This document shows positions 22,225-33,019 of a DNA stretch of 64,000 nt, piece after piece (the first letter of the stretch is position 1; each line of letters opens with the position of its first letter). The notes beneath the pieces are model-generated. The model was not told the origin of the DNA, did not search any database, and saw only the letters and a program-made list of their open reading frames with translations. The position numbers and the translations under genes are program-made. Origin of the DNA: Molanna angustata (Eukaryota > Arthropoda > Insecta > Trichoptera > Molannidae). The stretch is taken from assembly GCA_963576475.1 (NCBI GenBank), contig OY754978.1:10842799-10906798 (forward strand). Reading direction: 5' to 3'.

Positions 22225-22276
22225 TTGAAACGATGCGACCGGTTTCGGAACTAACCGTTCCCTCATCAGGCTAACT
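22225..22276 (-). ncRNA. Hammerhead-ribozyme-like motif, PLE3 3' UTR
   Basis: Minus strand: CTGATGA (complement of 22263-22269), G, GGAAC-GGTTA-GTTCC, GAAA (complement of 22243-22246), then CCGGTC. The core bases are intact and stem II is five pairs. Function is inferred from the family. Confidence 0.6.
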
Positions 22277-22305
22277 TTCAACTGAAACAGAATGTGACGA
22301 CGTGC

Positions 22306-24165
22306 TTACAAGAAATCTATGGGGGGCGGAGGTAGAGGTAGGGTGGGGGTACTTAGGGTTGGGTCTTGTGCAGGGTGGGTCCGATTGGCTGAAGGATTAG
22401 AAGTAAAAGGAAACATATTTAATAATGGACTGAAAGATAAATTTAACTGATTGTTTATTATGTTCTGTTTTGAATTAATACACTTTTTAATTTCTAGCGA
22501 CTCTAAATTATCAAGACGGAGACCTACTTTGTTGACGTGTAAAATTTTTGTTCCCGATTGCATATTAAATTGATGATCATTAAGTACTAAGTGTTCTGCG
22601 AATTCTGAAAAATTATCATTGTTTATACATCTAATATGTTCTTTTACTCTAGTCTCAAATTTCCGTCCTGTTTTTCCTATGTAGACTGCAGAGCAGTCTC
22701 CACATGTCAGTTGGTATACGCCGGAGTTTTCCATTTTATTATCTTTATCTTTGGAATTCATTAAACTGTTTCCAATATTATTGTCAGTGTAAAATGCCGG
22801 TCTTATGTCTTTTGGTAAGAAATTTGAGACTAATTGGGATAAATTATTAACAAACAATATGCGTCTCCATCTATATTCATCTTTTTTGATATTTGTATTA
22901 TAACTATGTAGGTATCTATTGACGTTAATATTTTTTATATTTTTATTTAAAATAGAGTCTATCAATTTACTGTTATAACCATTATTGTATGCAATCTGTT
23001 TTATTGTATTTAGTTCTTTATTAAAATTATTTGATGATAGTGGTATATTTAGTAATCTATGGATCATGGAATGATAAGCGGAATGTTTATGGGATGCTGG
23101 ATGGTTGGATGTATTGTGGATAGTTGTATCTGTATAGGTCGGTTTACGATATATATCAAATTCAATTTTATTATTTACTATTGTCAATTTTAAATCTAAA
23201 AAATTAAGTGTTTTTTCCTTTTCTATTTCCAATGTGAACTGAATCTTAGGGTGAAACGAGTTTATAAAATTTAAGAGCAGCTTTAATTGTCGATCAGTAC
23301 CGGTAAAAACGCAAAATATATCGTCCACGTATCTCTTCCATAAAAATATATATTTCAATAAAACCGAATTTGATCCAAATATTTTATTTTCTAAGAAATC
23401 TACAAAAATGTCGGCTATAAGTGGACTTGTACGGGCTCCCATTGGTAATCCTTCTTTTTGTTGGTAAACAACATTATCATACTGGAAATAGTTTTGACTC
23501 AAGCAAACCTCTAATAATCGTTTCAAATCATTTGTTATATCTAAGGGGAGATCCGAGTTGTTAAGTAAACTGTCTATTATGTTTTTGCTTTCTTTTATTG
23601 GTATATTAGTAAAGAGACTTATTATATCAAAAGATATTAGTTTGGCATTACTTGGAATCAATAAGTCTTTAATTGTATTTACTAGTTCAATGGAATTTTT
23701 AACTGTAAATTTAGGTTTGAATATGTTTGCTTGATTTATTATGTTAACAATATGGGCTGATAGTTTAAATGATGGGGAATTACAACACGATACTACCGGG
23801 CGAATGGGTTTTTCCTGTTTGTGTATTTTTAAAAGGCCGTATAACTTGGGTGTTTTTGGATTCATATCTACTAACTGATTTGGGCGTATCTTTTTTATTA
23901 TATCACTCTTGCAAAGTTTTAAAGCGCTCTTTACGGCATCTTGATACTTATTCGTCGGATCTTTTTCTAGCTTTATGAAGTCGTCGTTGTTTAAAAAAAA
24001 TTGCATTTTATTTCTATAGTCAACGCCGTTCATTATAACAATTGAATTACCTTTATCCGCTTTCGTTATTAAAATTTGGTTTTCTTTGACAGTTTTTTGA
24101 ATATTTTTTAACACAATATGATCATTATTTTTATGTGGTGTGGAAAATTTTACTGAATCAAACAT
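22306..24165 (-). CDS. PLE3 reverse transcriptase-GIY-YIG endonuclease (intact frame)
   Basis: A single 619-codon frame carrying both PLE activities: reverse transcription primed at a nicked target, and the nick itself. In order it shows ILITKADKGNSIVIM, PKLYGLLKIHK and IRPVVS, LISFDIISLFTNIPI (motif A), QQKEGLPMGARTSPLIADIF (motif B), KRYVDDIFCVFTG (motif C, bases 23320-23331), the thumb region FDIYRKPTYTDTTIHN, then SGVYQLTCGDCSAVYIGKTGRKFETRVKEH with a CxxC and FAEHLVLNDHQF, and a Pro-rich tail. An in-frame ATG exists at 24234, but those codons lie outside the target duplication, in flanking DNA. The ATG at 24163-24165 is the first inside the element. The N-terminus is about 75 residues shorter before ADKGN than in PLE1, so the copy may be 5' truncated. 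Confidence 0.85.
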   Translation of the reverse strand: MFDSVKFSTPHKNNDHIVLKNIQKTVKENQILITKADKGNSIVIMNGVDYRNKMQFFLNNDDFIKLEKDPTNKYQDAVKSALKLCKSDIIKKIRPNQLVDMNPKTPKLYGLLKIHKQEKPIRPVVSCCNSPSFKLSAHIVNIINQANIFKPKFTVKNSIELVNTIKDLLIPSNAKLISFDIISLFTNIPIKESKNIIDSLLNNSDLPLDITNDLKRLLEVCLSQNYFQYDNVVYQQKEGLPMGARTSPLIADIFVDFLENKIFGSNSVLLKYIFLWKRYVDDIFCVFTGTDRQLKLLLNFINSFHPKIQFTLEIEKEKTLNFLDLKLTIVNNKIEFDIYRKPTYTDTTIHNTSNHPASHKHSAYHSMIHRLLNIPLSSNNFNKELNTIKQIAYNNGYNSKLIDSILNKNIKNINVNRYLHSYNTNIKKDEYRWRRILFVNNLSQLVSNFLPKDIRPAFYTDNNIGNSLMNSKDKDNKMENSGVYQLTCGDCSAVYIGKTGRKFETRVKEHIRCINNDNFSEFAEHLVLNDHQFNMQSGTKILHVNKVGLRLDNLESLEIKKCINSKQNIINNQLNLSFSPLLNMFPFTSNPSANRTHPAQDPTLSTPTLPLPPPPIDFL

Positions 24166-24343
24166 TTGAAAATATCTTATTGTAAACCATTTATGGAAAC
24201 TTTGCTGGTTTATTTGATAATTATTTTGTATCATTACAATTTATTTATAAAACTGTATGTTTCCTTGACAAATAAATAAATAAAATAAAATAAATAACAA
24301 AATAATGTATGCAAGAGCTCATCATTCATATACTGTATAAAAT

Positions 24344-25360
24344 TCCAACTGTCGATTTGTTCAGGAGAACTTTGTTCTCTTAACATATCGACAATGTATC
24401 AAGCCAGAATACGCGAGAATTGTATGGAGAGGTCTACTTTTTTCACGGCTTTTCCAACTTTGAAGTCAAAAAACACCAACTTACAGGCTTCGCAGCATAT
24501 ATGTTCCATGCACGGATTTACTCAGAATTCGGAGTAGAACATTTCGTGTGTCTGTGTGTGTGTGTGTCTGTGTGTCTGTGTGTGTGTCAGTCCCCCCCTT
24601 ATAACTTTTGATCCGCTCAATTTACAGAGCCTAAAATTTCAGAATATATAAACAGTTACAGGCCTACAAAACTTTTATACTCGGAATTTTGAATCTTTGT
24701 TTCAGTCAGGGGTTATCAACTTTTGAATTTTTATTTTATTTTTCCATATATCTCAGAAACCATAAACGCTAGAACGCTGAAAATTGGTACAAACATAGAC
24801 AAATACAAAATCTCAATTAGTTTTTTCAAAAAAATTCCAGGGTTTCTCAAACATTTTTTATTAAGAAAAATATTTTTTTTGTGATAAATTTATGAGTTTA
24901 ACTGCCTATATTTCCAAAACTTTTACAATTATCGAAAAAAGCCGAAACACCCCAACTAGATAATTTAATTTTCTATAAAAAATATTAACATTGTAGTAGA
25001 AGATCTCAATTTTTTTTTAACAATTTTTTTAAAAATTGAATTTAGTGACGACATCGCTTCATACATTTTGTATGGCAGTCGCCTATACACAATATGTAAG
25101 AAGACTTAATAGTTTGATACTTCATCTCCAAACATACATACATACATACCATCATGCTATTTGCATATTCTGGGTAGGAAAAAGGATCTTCCTCCATACT
25201 ATCCTATCTTGACATACATACCTACATATGTTGTATAGAAAACAAAATATCTGAAAATATTCAATAATTTGTATCTATGGGTTTATAGTTTGGTACATAT
25301 TCTTCAACTATACATACTATCGCTATCGACAGTTGGATCTCATGTGTTACATGCAACTAG
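24344..25360 (+). mobile_element. Non-autonomous Helitron (family A), complete copy
   Basis: Starts TCCAACTGTCGAT at 24344 and ends ATCGACAGTTGG, hairpin CATGT-GTT-ACATG (25341-25353), CAACTAG, with T following. The 12-bp subterminal inverted repeat, 3' hairpin, 5' TC and 3' CTAG|T match Helitron-class (HINE-like) termini. A (TGTGTC)n tract lies at 24547-24590. The reading frame at 24420-24611 recurs in other copies only as DNA similarity and is not a gene. Confidence 0.82.
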
Positions 25361-25445
25361 TATATGTATACTGTATATACTGACTAGTGAACACAATACT
25401 GACTGGTGTATTGGCTCGTTTTTGTTGCGGATGCAGATGGCTTAA

Positions 25446-26438
25446 TCCAACTGTCGATTTGTTCAGGAGAACTTTGTTCTCTTAACATATCGACAATGTA
25501 TCAAGCCAGAATACGCGAGAATTGTATGGAGAGGTCTACTTTTTTCACGGCTTTTCCAACTTTGAAGTCAAAAAACACCAACTTAGAGGCTTCGCAGCAT
25601 ATATGTTCCATACACGGATTTACTCAGAATTCGGAGTAGAACATTTCGTGTGTCTGTGTGTGTGTCCGTCCCCCCCTTATAACTTTTGATCCGCTCAATT
25701 TACAGAGCCCAAAATTTCAGAATATATAAACAGTTATAGGCCTACAAAACTTTTATCCTCAGAATTTTGAATTTTTGTTTCAGTCAGGGGTTATCAACTT
25801 TTGAATTTTTATTTTATTTTTCCATATATCTTAGAAACCATAAAAGCTAGAACGCTGAAAATTGGTACAAACATAGAAAAATAAAAAATCTCAAATTAAT
25901 TTTTCAAAAAAATTCCAGGGTTTCTCAAACATTTTTTATTAAGAAAAATATTTTTTTATGATAAATTTATGAGTTTAACTGCCTATATTTCCAAAACTTA
26001 TACAATTATCGAAAAAAGCCGAAACACCCCAACTAGATAATTTAATTTTCTATAAAAAATATTAGCATTGTAGTAGAAGATCTCAATTTTTTTTTAACAA
26101 TTTTTTTAAAAATTGAATTTAGTGACGACATCGCTTCATACATTTTGTATGGCAGTCGCCTATACACAATATGTAAGAAGACTTAATAGTTTGATACTTC
26201 ATCTCCAAACATACATACCATCATGCTATTTTCATATTCTGGGTAGGAAAAAAGGAACTTCCTCCATACTATCCTATCTTGACATACATACCTACATAAT
26301 ATAATATGTTGTATAGAAAACAAAATATCTGAAAATATTCAATAATTTGTATTTATGGGTTTATAGTTTGGTACATATTCTTCAACTATACATACTATCG
26401 CTATCGACAGTTGGATCTCATGTGTTACATGCAACTAG
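25446..26438 (+). mobile_element. Non-autonomous Helitron (family A), complete copy
   Basis: Same termini as the copy at 24344 (TC at 25446; CTAG at 26435-26438, then T; A precedes the TC). The two copies are near identical in the same orientation, separated by 85 bp, and differ in the length of the internal GT tract. Confidence 0.82.
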
Positions 26439-26623
26439 TAGTTAATACTCTTCCTACTTATCTACTCCTTATACCTACTCTTCCTAACTCTTTTCTTTTT
26501 TATATTTTAATATTATATGCAGATAACTGTGTTAAAAATATATTTTTGCAATTGTTTAATAATTTACATACTTAGTTTAAACTATTTAAAAGAACCTTTA
26601 AATGGTTTATAACCTGTTACATG

Positions 26624-27175
26624 TTGATATACCATCATTATTTCTTATCAAATCGTTTTGAAAAAAATAATTTAGATAGTTTGGATATTAATAAACAAAA
26701 ATATACCTTAACTTTTTGATAATGTTCTGTATAAATTCTTGTAGAAAAATAATGGCATACCCCGATTTTCAACGTTTATCATATATTTTTAATAAACTAT
26801 AAGGCGTAGAGTAATATATTTTTTTTTAATTAAAGAAGACAAAAATATCTAGAAAAATATGATGTGACGTTGCATTACTGCTTCAGGTTTAGTAAATAAA
26901 CCTAAAAAACATTTATTTTCCATTCAGCGCCATTGCATATTTTTCCAGGTATTTTGTTCTTCTTTAATTGATAAAAAAAAATATTGCTCTATACATTATA
27001 TTTTTTTAGAAATCTAAGATAAATGTCTAAAATCGGGGTATGCTTATTATTTTCCTACAAGAATATATACAGAACATAATCAAAAAGTTAAGGTATATTT
27101 CTCTTTATTAATATCCAAACTAACTAGGTTATTGTTTTCAAAATGATTCGTTTAGTAATAATGATGGTATATCAA
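26624..27175. mobile_element. Fold-back element with about 240-bp imperfect arms
   Basis: The left arm (26624-26862) and right arm (26938-27175) are inverse copies: TTGATATACCATCATTA outside, then 'taccttaactttttgat', 'catacccc-gattt' and 'attaaagaag' within. The middle (26863-26937) includes a small 'ggtttagtaaataaacc' hairpin. No ORF is present. The sequence past the right end ('ttgaaaaaataggtacg') also recurs at 10525-10550. Confidence 0.65.
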
Positions 27176-27289
27176 ATTGAAAAAATAGGTACGTTGGCAG
27201 CAGTCCCACCCTTAAGTAGTTTAACTGTCGAAGGTTTTTTCTACGTGAGTTAATTGAGTAAAATTATCATGTTCGTCTTTTAAGATGGC

Positions 27290-27500
27290 AATTTTTACTG
27301 TTTCACATTATTAAAATGTATATAACTTTCAGAATTACATTGCTAAGGGAACTTAATTATAAGGCATAATTGGTGAACGTTGCGCAAGCACATAAAGTTA
27401 TCACGTAAACCAGCCGATGACAGGTCGTAAGCCCTGTCGCTGCCTCCAGTTCCTGATTGTCCTTTAATATTCCAACTTCGTCTCTATTGAGATGTTAAAA
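27290..27500 (-). mobile_element. TTAA-type element, partial copy
   Basis: Right end: 'ccaacttcgtctctattgag' then ATG-TTAA at about 27497. The interior 'cacgtaaaccagccgatgac' matches the MITE at 10264-10399. The left end is not clear. Confidence 0.6.
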
Positions 27501-27504
27501 AAAT

Positions 27505-28640
27505 CGAAAAAAAATATCGACTTAAAAAATTCAATGTTTGCGTATATGCAATTTATAAAATATTTGATAAAAAATAATAAATTAAGTAAAATACCTAGTA
27601 GATTTTAAATCGATAGCTATATTAACGTTTTTTTTTTCGCACAATTGCTCAACCTAATCGCGTTAATTTCAAACGACCTTTAAAAAATCTGCACAGGACG
27701 TAGGTACCTACCTACCTATGTTTCATATTAATTTTGTCAAATTACCAACGTTGTTTATCTTCAAAATACAGAAGCACAAAATTGTACCTACTCATTATAA
27801 TACCATTAGTTTGTCACTGTATTGGTAGTAGCACAAAAATAATAAACGATTATTTTGATTCATAATACCTACGCTCAATTTAGACCTCACTATTATTAGT
27901 CAGCAAATTGTAATACAATACTCCAAATTAAGATAAAAATAAGACTAATACCATCACAACCAACAAACATTCATTTCATATTATGATTATTCAATTAAAA
28001 CTAATTTCATATTCTGATTTTATTATTGGATCAAATCAAACTTCTTATTTAGATTCCATATAGATGTAGTTCCTTCCATGGGACCATCGTTTTGACTGCC
28101 TCGCTCCAGGGGCGTATCTAGAACCTTCGAACTAGGCAAACCCTGAAAGAAAATTGGGAAATGTCGAAAATTTCATGTTTTTTTTGCGTCGTTGTTCATT
28201 ATAATATTTTAAAATCACATGTCAAAATAATATTTACATTTGTGGCCCTGTCGAGCATCATATCTCCATACAATATTTGTCGATGAGGCGCTATAAAATA
28301 TACTTTTCAAATGCATCGTGCAAACTAAACTGGTGTATGTAAATGTATTTTAAACACCGTATCAGAGGAAGTACTCCGAAATGCTGGAATACGTTCAGTT
28401 AAAGTTCTTACATGTTCTACTTACTCAACGTAGTTTTATTAAAAATTGAGTACTCAACATTCATCTTCACCACCCTCTCCAAGCAAATAACATCTTCTTT
28501 CAAAATCAAACAATTATCTAAGAAATCCAATCATCGTAAATTCAACACTAAAGTAATTACAAAAATGAAAAAATAAAAACCTTTTGAAGCGGACGCTATT
28601 TTCGCAAAGTTTTTTTTACCCAATACGATAATTAGGAAGC
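27505..28640. other. Unassigned AT-rich DNA
   Basis: No gene. At 28105 'caggggcgtatctagaacc' resembles a hAT-type terminus, but I found no partner end. Confidence 0.4.
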
Positions 28641-29060
28641 AGCGAAATTGAAATTAAGAATTAATTGTATTGTCCTAGATTTTTTCGAGAAGCCTCGTCT
28701 CCAATTCCGTTTTATGGCAAAACTTGGTAGTAACTTTTTTCCACCTTTCACCCCTGGAAAACTATTTAAAAAGAAACTCCTCTTTCAACTATTTGAATCG
28801 AAAGAAAAATCTAAGCTAAATCCCCAAGCGTCACTTTGTCATCCCAAAATTTCACTTACTTTTTTACTCTCTACTTTTACTCTCGTATGGTGGAGTGTTA
28901 CAGTTTTACATCTTTATCCTATTTATTTTATTATATTTTTTTAGTGTAAACAGAATATTTGACTGTCAAGATTTGTAAAGGATATCTGGTTTGAAAGAAA
29001 AACACTTTATTGATTCTAAAAATACTACTCTGTGATCCAGATGATCTCATTTAAATAACT
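28640..29060. other. Unassigned DNA with a 98-codon frame
   Basis: The + frame 28648-28944 has no domain that I recognise. It ends in a hydrophobic stretch, and AT-driven composition explains this as easily as a membrane segment. Confidence 0.35.
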
Positions 29061-29067
29061 CATCCTG

Positions 29068-29935
29068 ATGACACATTTCCCATCAAGCATACCTTATAGT
29101 ATATGTAGTCTAATCGTTCTAGTCTTATTGTCTAGTATTATTGTTTTGGATGTGCGACAACTCTATATGCAAAGGTTAATTATTTATGTGCACAAGCGTT
29201 TAAATTTAGAATTTACAGTGAGAAACAGTATACACGGAACAAGATGTGGAAGCAGGGGATTGTTAAATATAGGGAAAGTCCGTAAGACGTACGCCCAAAA
29301 GCACTACTCCTTTCTTGGTCCGAAAATTTACAATACCTTAACTAGCGTTTGCGACACAATGAGTGTGAATGTTCTGAAAAAGTTTGTAAATATGTGGTTG
29401 CTGAGTAGTATAGGTCGGTCGCGATTGGAATATAAGTTAACAAACATACTTATTTAGGTAATGTTTTAATTCTGCTGTCTTGCCTGCTGTCATTCTTTTC
29501 CATAATGCTTTATTTTATATTTTATTTATGCTCTTGTATTTATATTTTGTTAAGGCTTTTATGCTTTATTTTACATTTTGTTAATGCAAAAATGTTTTTT
29601 TTTCTTGTTTCTTATATTGATGTTAATGTTCTTTTTTAATTCAATCAATTTAAATTTCTATCGCATGATGTAAAAGCGTAGTGAAATAACATTGAAATTG
29701 TCTGTCTTAAAAAGGAATTATTCCTAGTTAGATAGACATAGGTAAAGTAATGGAATGATGCCAATCAGGGACCACCCATGGTTTTATTATCATTTTTTTT
29801 TGTTTATCATGTTTTTTGTTTTGTTTATTTTTTTTGTTTGTTTTTATATAAATACTGAGTGGTCTCTGTGGTGTATTGTTTCTGTAAGTTTTCTTTTTTT
29901 ATGTTAAATAAATATATTATTATTATTATTTTGCT
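29068..29935 (+). pseudogene. LINE ORF2 C-terminus and 3' UTR
   Basis: The frame 29068-29457 ends with the LINE ORF2 tail: TVRNSIHGTRCGSRGLLNIGKVRKTYAQKHYSFLGPKIYNTLTSV...NVLKKFVNMWLL. This corresponds to the post-RT region of Jockey/CR1-like LINEs ('R...L..P..x...K.S..YLGP.IYN'). The 3' UTR runs to a (ATT)n tail at about 29912-29932. The same 3' UTR recurs on the minus strand at 37565-37960. Everything before this C-terminal segment is missing. The first 50 codons of the frame, before the tail motif, are not recognisable and may be outside the LINE. Confidence 0.65.
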
Positions 29936-29999
29936 ATTTTTTATGTATTTACTTTTTTATTAATTTATCTTTTTGTTCAGAATATAAACAAATATATTG

Positions 30000-30480
30000 C
30001 ACACTGGCGGACTCATTGCCATTAGTCCATTTCTTCCAACCAACAGATAACAAAGTATGACAAAATTGTGTAGGTACTTCAAATGAATGAAAGCAAAAAA
30101 TCAAAGAAATGATATATTACACTCAGATAATAATTTAAACAAAACACGAAAATACATCATAGCAAAAAAGGACAAGGAGAGGAAATAGGGATCAGGTGTT
30201 TAGGGATTAATATTCCTTCTTCAGTTTTTTCTTAAAAATACAAGTGAGTTTGTCGACGCAATATCCGGCTATTCCATAATCTTGCTGATTGTCCTTCGAA
30301 CGACGAGCTGAGGAATTATGTGTTATGGATAGGAATGGATAGTGTTGAACGTTCAGCAGATCGGAGTAGAAATCTATGATTGGATAAATAAGTCAATTTG
30401 TTTTTAAGGTACTGTGGCAGGTTTGGATTAGAGAGAATATTGTATAATAGTGACAGAATTTGTATATTGCGCCGCTGGCG
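30000..30480 (-). pseudogene. LINE (tail-hairpin family T1) ORF end and 3' UTR
   Basis: Minus strand: '...LPQYLKNKLTYLSNHRF', 'LLRSAERSTLSIPIHN' and 'SARRSKDNQQDYGI', blocks that match 45195-45360 and the window's right edge (63880-64000). It ends with a degenerate form of the TTGCC/GGCAA tail hairpin at 30003-30040. There are several frameshifts. Confidence 0.6.
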
Positions 30481-30779
30481 TATCTTAGGTCAACAAAGAA
30501 TATTTTTTAATATGTAGGTACTTATTTTTCTGTGTGTGTCATATCAGGTTTCTCCGACATTAGCAATCCCCAGCTCTGCATCATACGAAATAAGACTTCC
30601 ATACTCCTCACTCCAGTCCTCATCTACGAATCTACGTTTTCCCTTTTATGTCAATAATACTTGGGGAAACTATCATTTATGTGTTTTGAGTGTGAAGTGT
30701 ATTCTTGTTTATTGTAACTCACTGTATGAGAAACATATAACAGAAAAAAATAAGTGTATTTATTTATTGAATGAACACC

Positions 30780-30830
30780 ATTGCAATGTATATACTGAAG
30801 AGTTCAGTGTTGACCACAACCCAACCGTTT
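30780..30830 (+). repeat. Repeat Z core
   Basis: AGTGTTGACCACAACCCAA at 30806-30824. See the copies at 403, 33921, 35440-36150, 36235, 36765, 51041 and 53161. Confidence 0.5.
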
Positions 30831-31139
30831 TTAACTCTCTTTTCTGATTCAACAGATTCGATTCAATATTTGGAATTGAAAAACAAATAACAACCTATTA
30901 TATAGACGTCGGTTCATAAAAAGTTGGGATAAAAACTAAAATACGTTTTGAAAGTCAAGAATAATGATATTTTCTTTTATTAATAACAATAAACTTCTGG
31001 AATGCCAAGACAACTACTAATTCAAGTAAGAAAAAACCAGGCAGTCGAGTCCCTAAGGTACATCTTCCAATCTTGAAAATGCCTACCACTTCAATATTGA
31101 AAAATGCCTACAAGCAATTTTTGGCCTGAAATTCCAGAA

Positions 31140-31310
31140 CGTTATTAGGATTATTAATGTTTTTAAATACAAAGGATAGGCTCCCAATAAAATTGCGTGT
31201 TCCAGAATACTTTCTTACTAAAAATGATAGACCTAGACATAGACATTTCATTAAATTTAATTTATGTAAAAGTCCACAATTATTTATGCTTTCATATTTA
31301 ACATAGTAAA
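31140..31310 (+). pseudogene. Possible LINE ORF tail
   Basis: A frame reading RLPIKLRVPEYFLTKNDRPRHRHFIKFNLCKSPQLFMLSYL then a stop resembles LINE ORF2 ends, but weakly. Confidence 0.3.
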
Positions 31311-31370
31311 AAAGACTAATGGACTATTGTTTTGGCTATTGATCCAAAATTTTTTTTTAACCTTTTCCGT

Positions 31371-32479
31371 GCTAAGCGTATGCGAAACAATGTAACACCT
31401 CAGTGCGGCGCAATTTTCGGACAAAATTAAAATCGTCATATCTCAATAACTACTCACCTGAGATACTTGAAATCTTCGACGAGAATATTCGTTTTTAGCT
31501 GTTTTAAATGTTGAGTACATTTTTTTGTTTATTTTGTTTTTCTGCATACTATTTAACTGATTTTTTCAACATTCCAGCTCACAAAACCATGACTTATTAG
31601 CAAAAAAATATCACATAGGTTAAAAAAGATATAGGAATGTATATAGTGAATAAAAATCAGCTTAAAATTTATGAATTTTTAAGTATTTCTTCGAAAACAA
31701 ACACAGTTTTCAACAATTGCTTAGTGCCTTATACGTTTGTATGAAGTTTATCTGTAAGCGCTATGACCTATGCGCCGCTGCACCGCGACTTTATCAACTT
31801 ATATAGTAGAAAATAGTCATAAAATCATTGGTTGTTATATATAATACTGAAATAACTCAACAGGCTCTGAGTACTTACTTTTTCGGAACATTTATAAAAG
31901 CAAAATTCATTCATAATAGCAAAAAATGTTAAATGTATTTTGTCTATCACCTAGTAAAATTTTCAAAGTCGGTAACACAAAAAATTCGAAGTTACTCTAA
32001 AAAACTCATGAACTTAAAAGTTATTTTGAAATATGAATCAACGTTTAAGACACAAATAAAAACATATAAATTTACAACAAAATACTTTGCTTTTTTAAAC
32101 TAAATAAAAACCGAACATAATTATTTTTCTAAACCGGCGCACAATCTCTACGAACTCGGATATGGGTTATAAGCAACATTAATATCCATACAAAGCGGTA
32201 TCTCAGTGCGGGTCTCGATTACGTATCGAGATGAAATAGATAAAAAGTAAACACTCTACTGCCATCTACCGATTTTTTTTTTAATTTTTTTAAAAACGTA
32301 TTTACTTAGATAAATGATTCGGTTACACGATGTAATTATTATTTTTTGGATATGTCGATAAATAAGATTTCTAGAGCGAGTTAAAGTGGAGCATTGTCCA
32401 TCACGATTACCTATCGAGATCCGCACTGGTGTAGCGTATGATTCATCACGATAACGTCTCGAGATTAGCACTAAAACGG
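31371..32479. mobile_element. piggyBac-like non-autonomous element
   Basis: TTAA at 31367-31370 and 32480-32483 flank TIRs that begin CCTTTTCCGTGCTAAGC (left) and, on the complement, CCGTTTTAGTGCTAATC (right), with about 13 of 17 matches. TTAA duplication with CCYTTT-type ends is the piggyBac pattern. A 'cagtgcgg' motif occurs near both ends (about 31402 and 32204). No transposase ORF survives; the small minus frame 32256-32471 is an end-region shadow. Confidence 0.65.
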
Positions 32480-32483
32480 TTAA

Positions 32484-33015
32484 AAAATAGGCAAAAAAAG
32501 TTTTTTACTCTCCAGTAAGTGCTATGGAGTAGTAGATGTATCAATTTATCAACAAGTATCACGTTGATAAAGTTACTTAAGATACCAACATAATTTATTT
32601 GTACTTGTCTTTAGGCTAGTGAGATCACTTCTATTCCATGTATGTATCACCTTGACCGAATGCATTAATAAAAACCTGCATTTCGTTAAGAGTTTCGTCG
32701 TGATGTTTTTTTTATGCGTGATGTAAGTCGTACTATGAATATTTCCTTGTACAGTCCAAACCAATCGTGAAGTCTTGGACTTCATATTGATATCAAAATA
32801 TACCTAGATCAAGATCCAGCGACTGCCAGACATAAGTAAAATTAATTAATTTTAGGCTCCTTACATAGGTGCATATGGGTGCCTTGCATTTATGTAGGCT
32901 CCTTAGAGAAGAAAAACAATTCTCATATACCTTATCCGCCATTGAACAAATTCGTCCGATCGAACCAAACGTATGTACCTATGTAAAAGAAATATAATTC
33001 GTCCACTGCTACAGT
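32484..33015. other. Unassigned DNA with a shared repeat
   Basis: Positions 32895-32975 recur in inverse orientation at 37975-38055 ('gacgaatttgtycaatggcg', 'aggtatatgagaa'). The rest is unassigned. Confidence 0.45.
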
Positions 33016-33019
33016 CATA

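Larger units (their letters stand above)
22179..24172 (-). mobile_element. Penelope-like element PLE3
   Basis: The 12-bp direct repeat TATCTTATTGTA (22167-22178 and 24173-24184) flanks a 1994-bp unit. The 3' UTR at the left (22181-22300) carries the hammerhead-like core. The 5' end at the right, TTCAAATGTTTGA, is the same terminal text as in the palindromic derivative at 13670. No pseudo-LTR copy is present upstream of the ORF. Confidence 0.85.

Noticed and set aside
24420..24611. Frames shared among Helitron copies (24420-24611, 25406-25639, 59329-59595)
   Set aside because: Frame differs among copies, they cross the GT microsatellite, and only the DNA is conserved; non-autonomous Helitron filler.
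28648..28944. 98-codon frame as a possible membrane protein
   Set aside because: Hydrophobic end explained by T-rich DNA; no other evidence.
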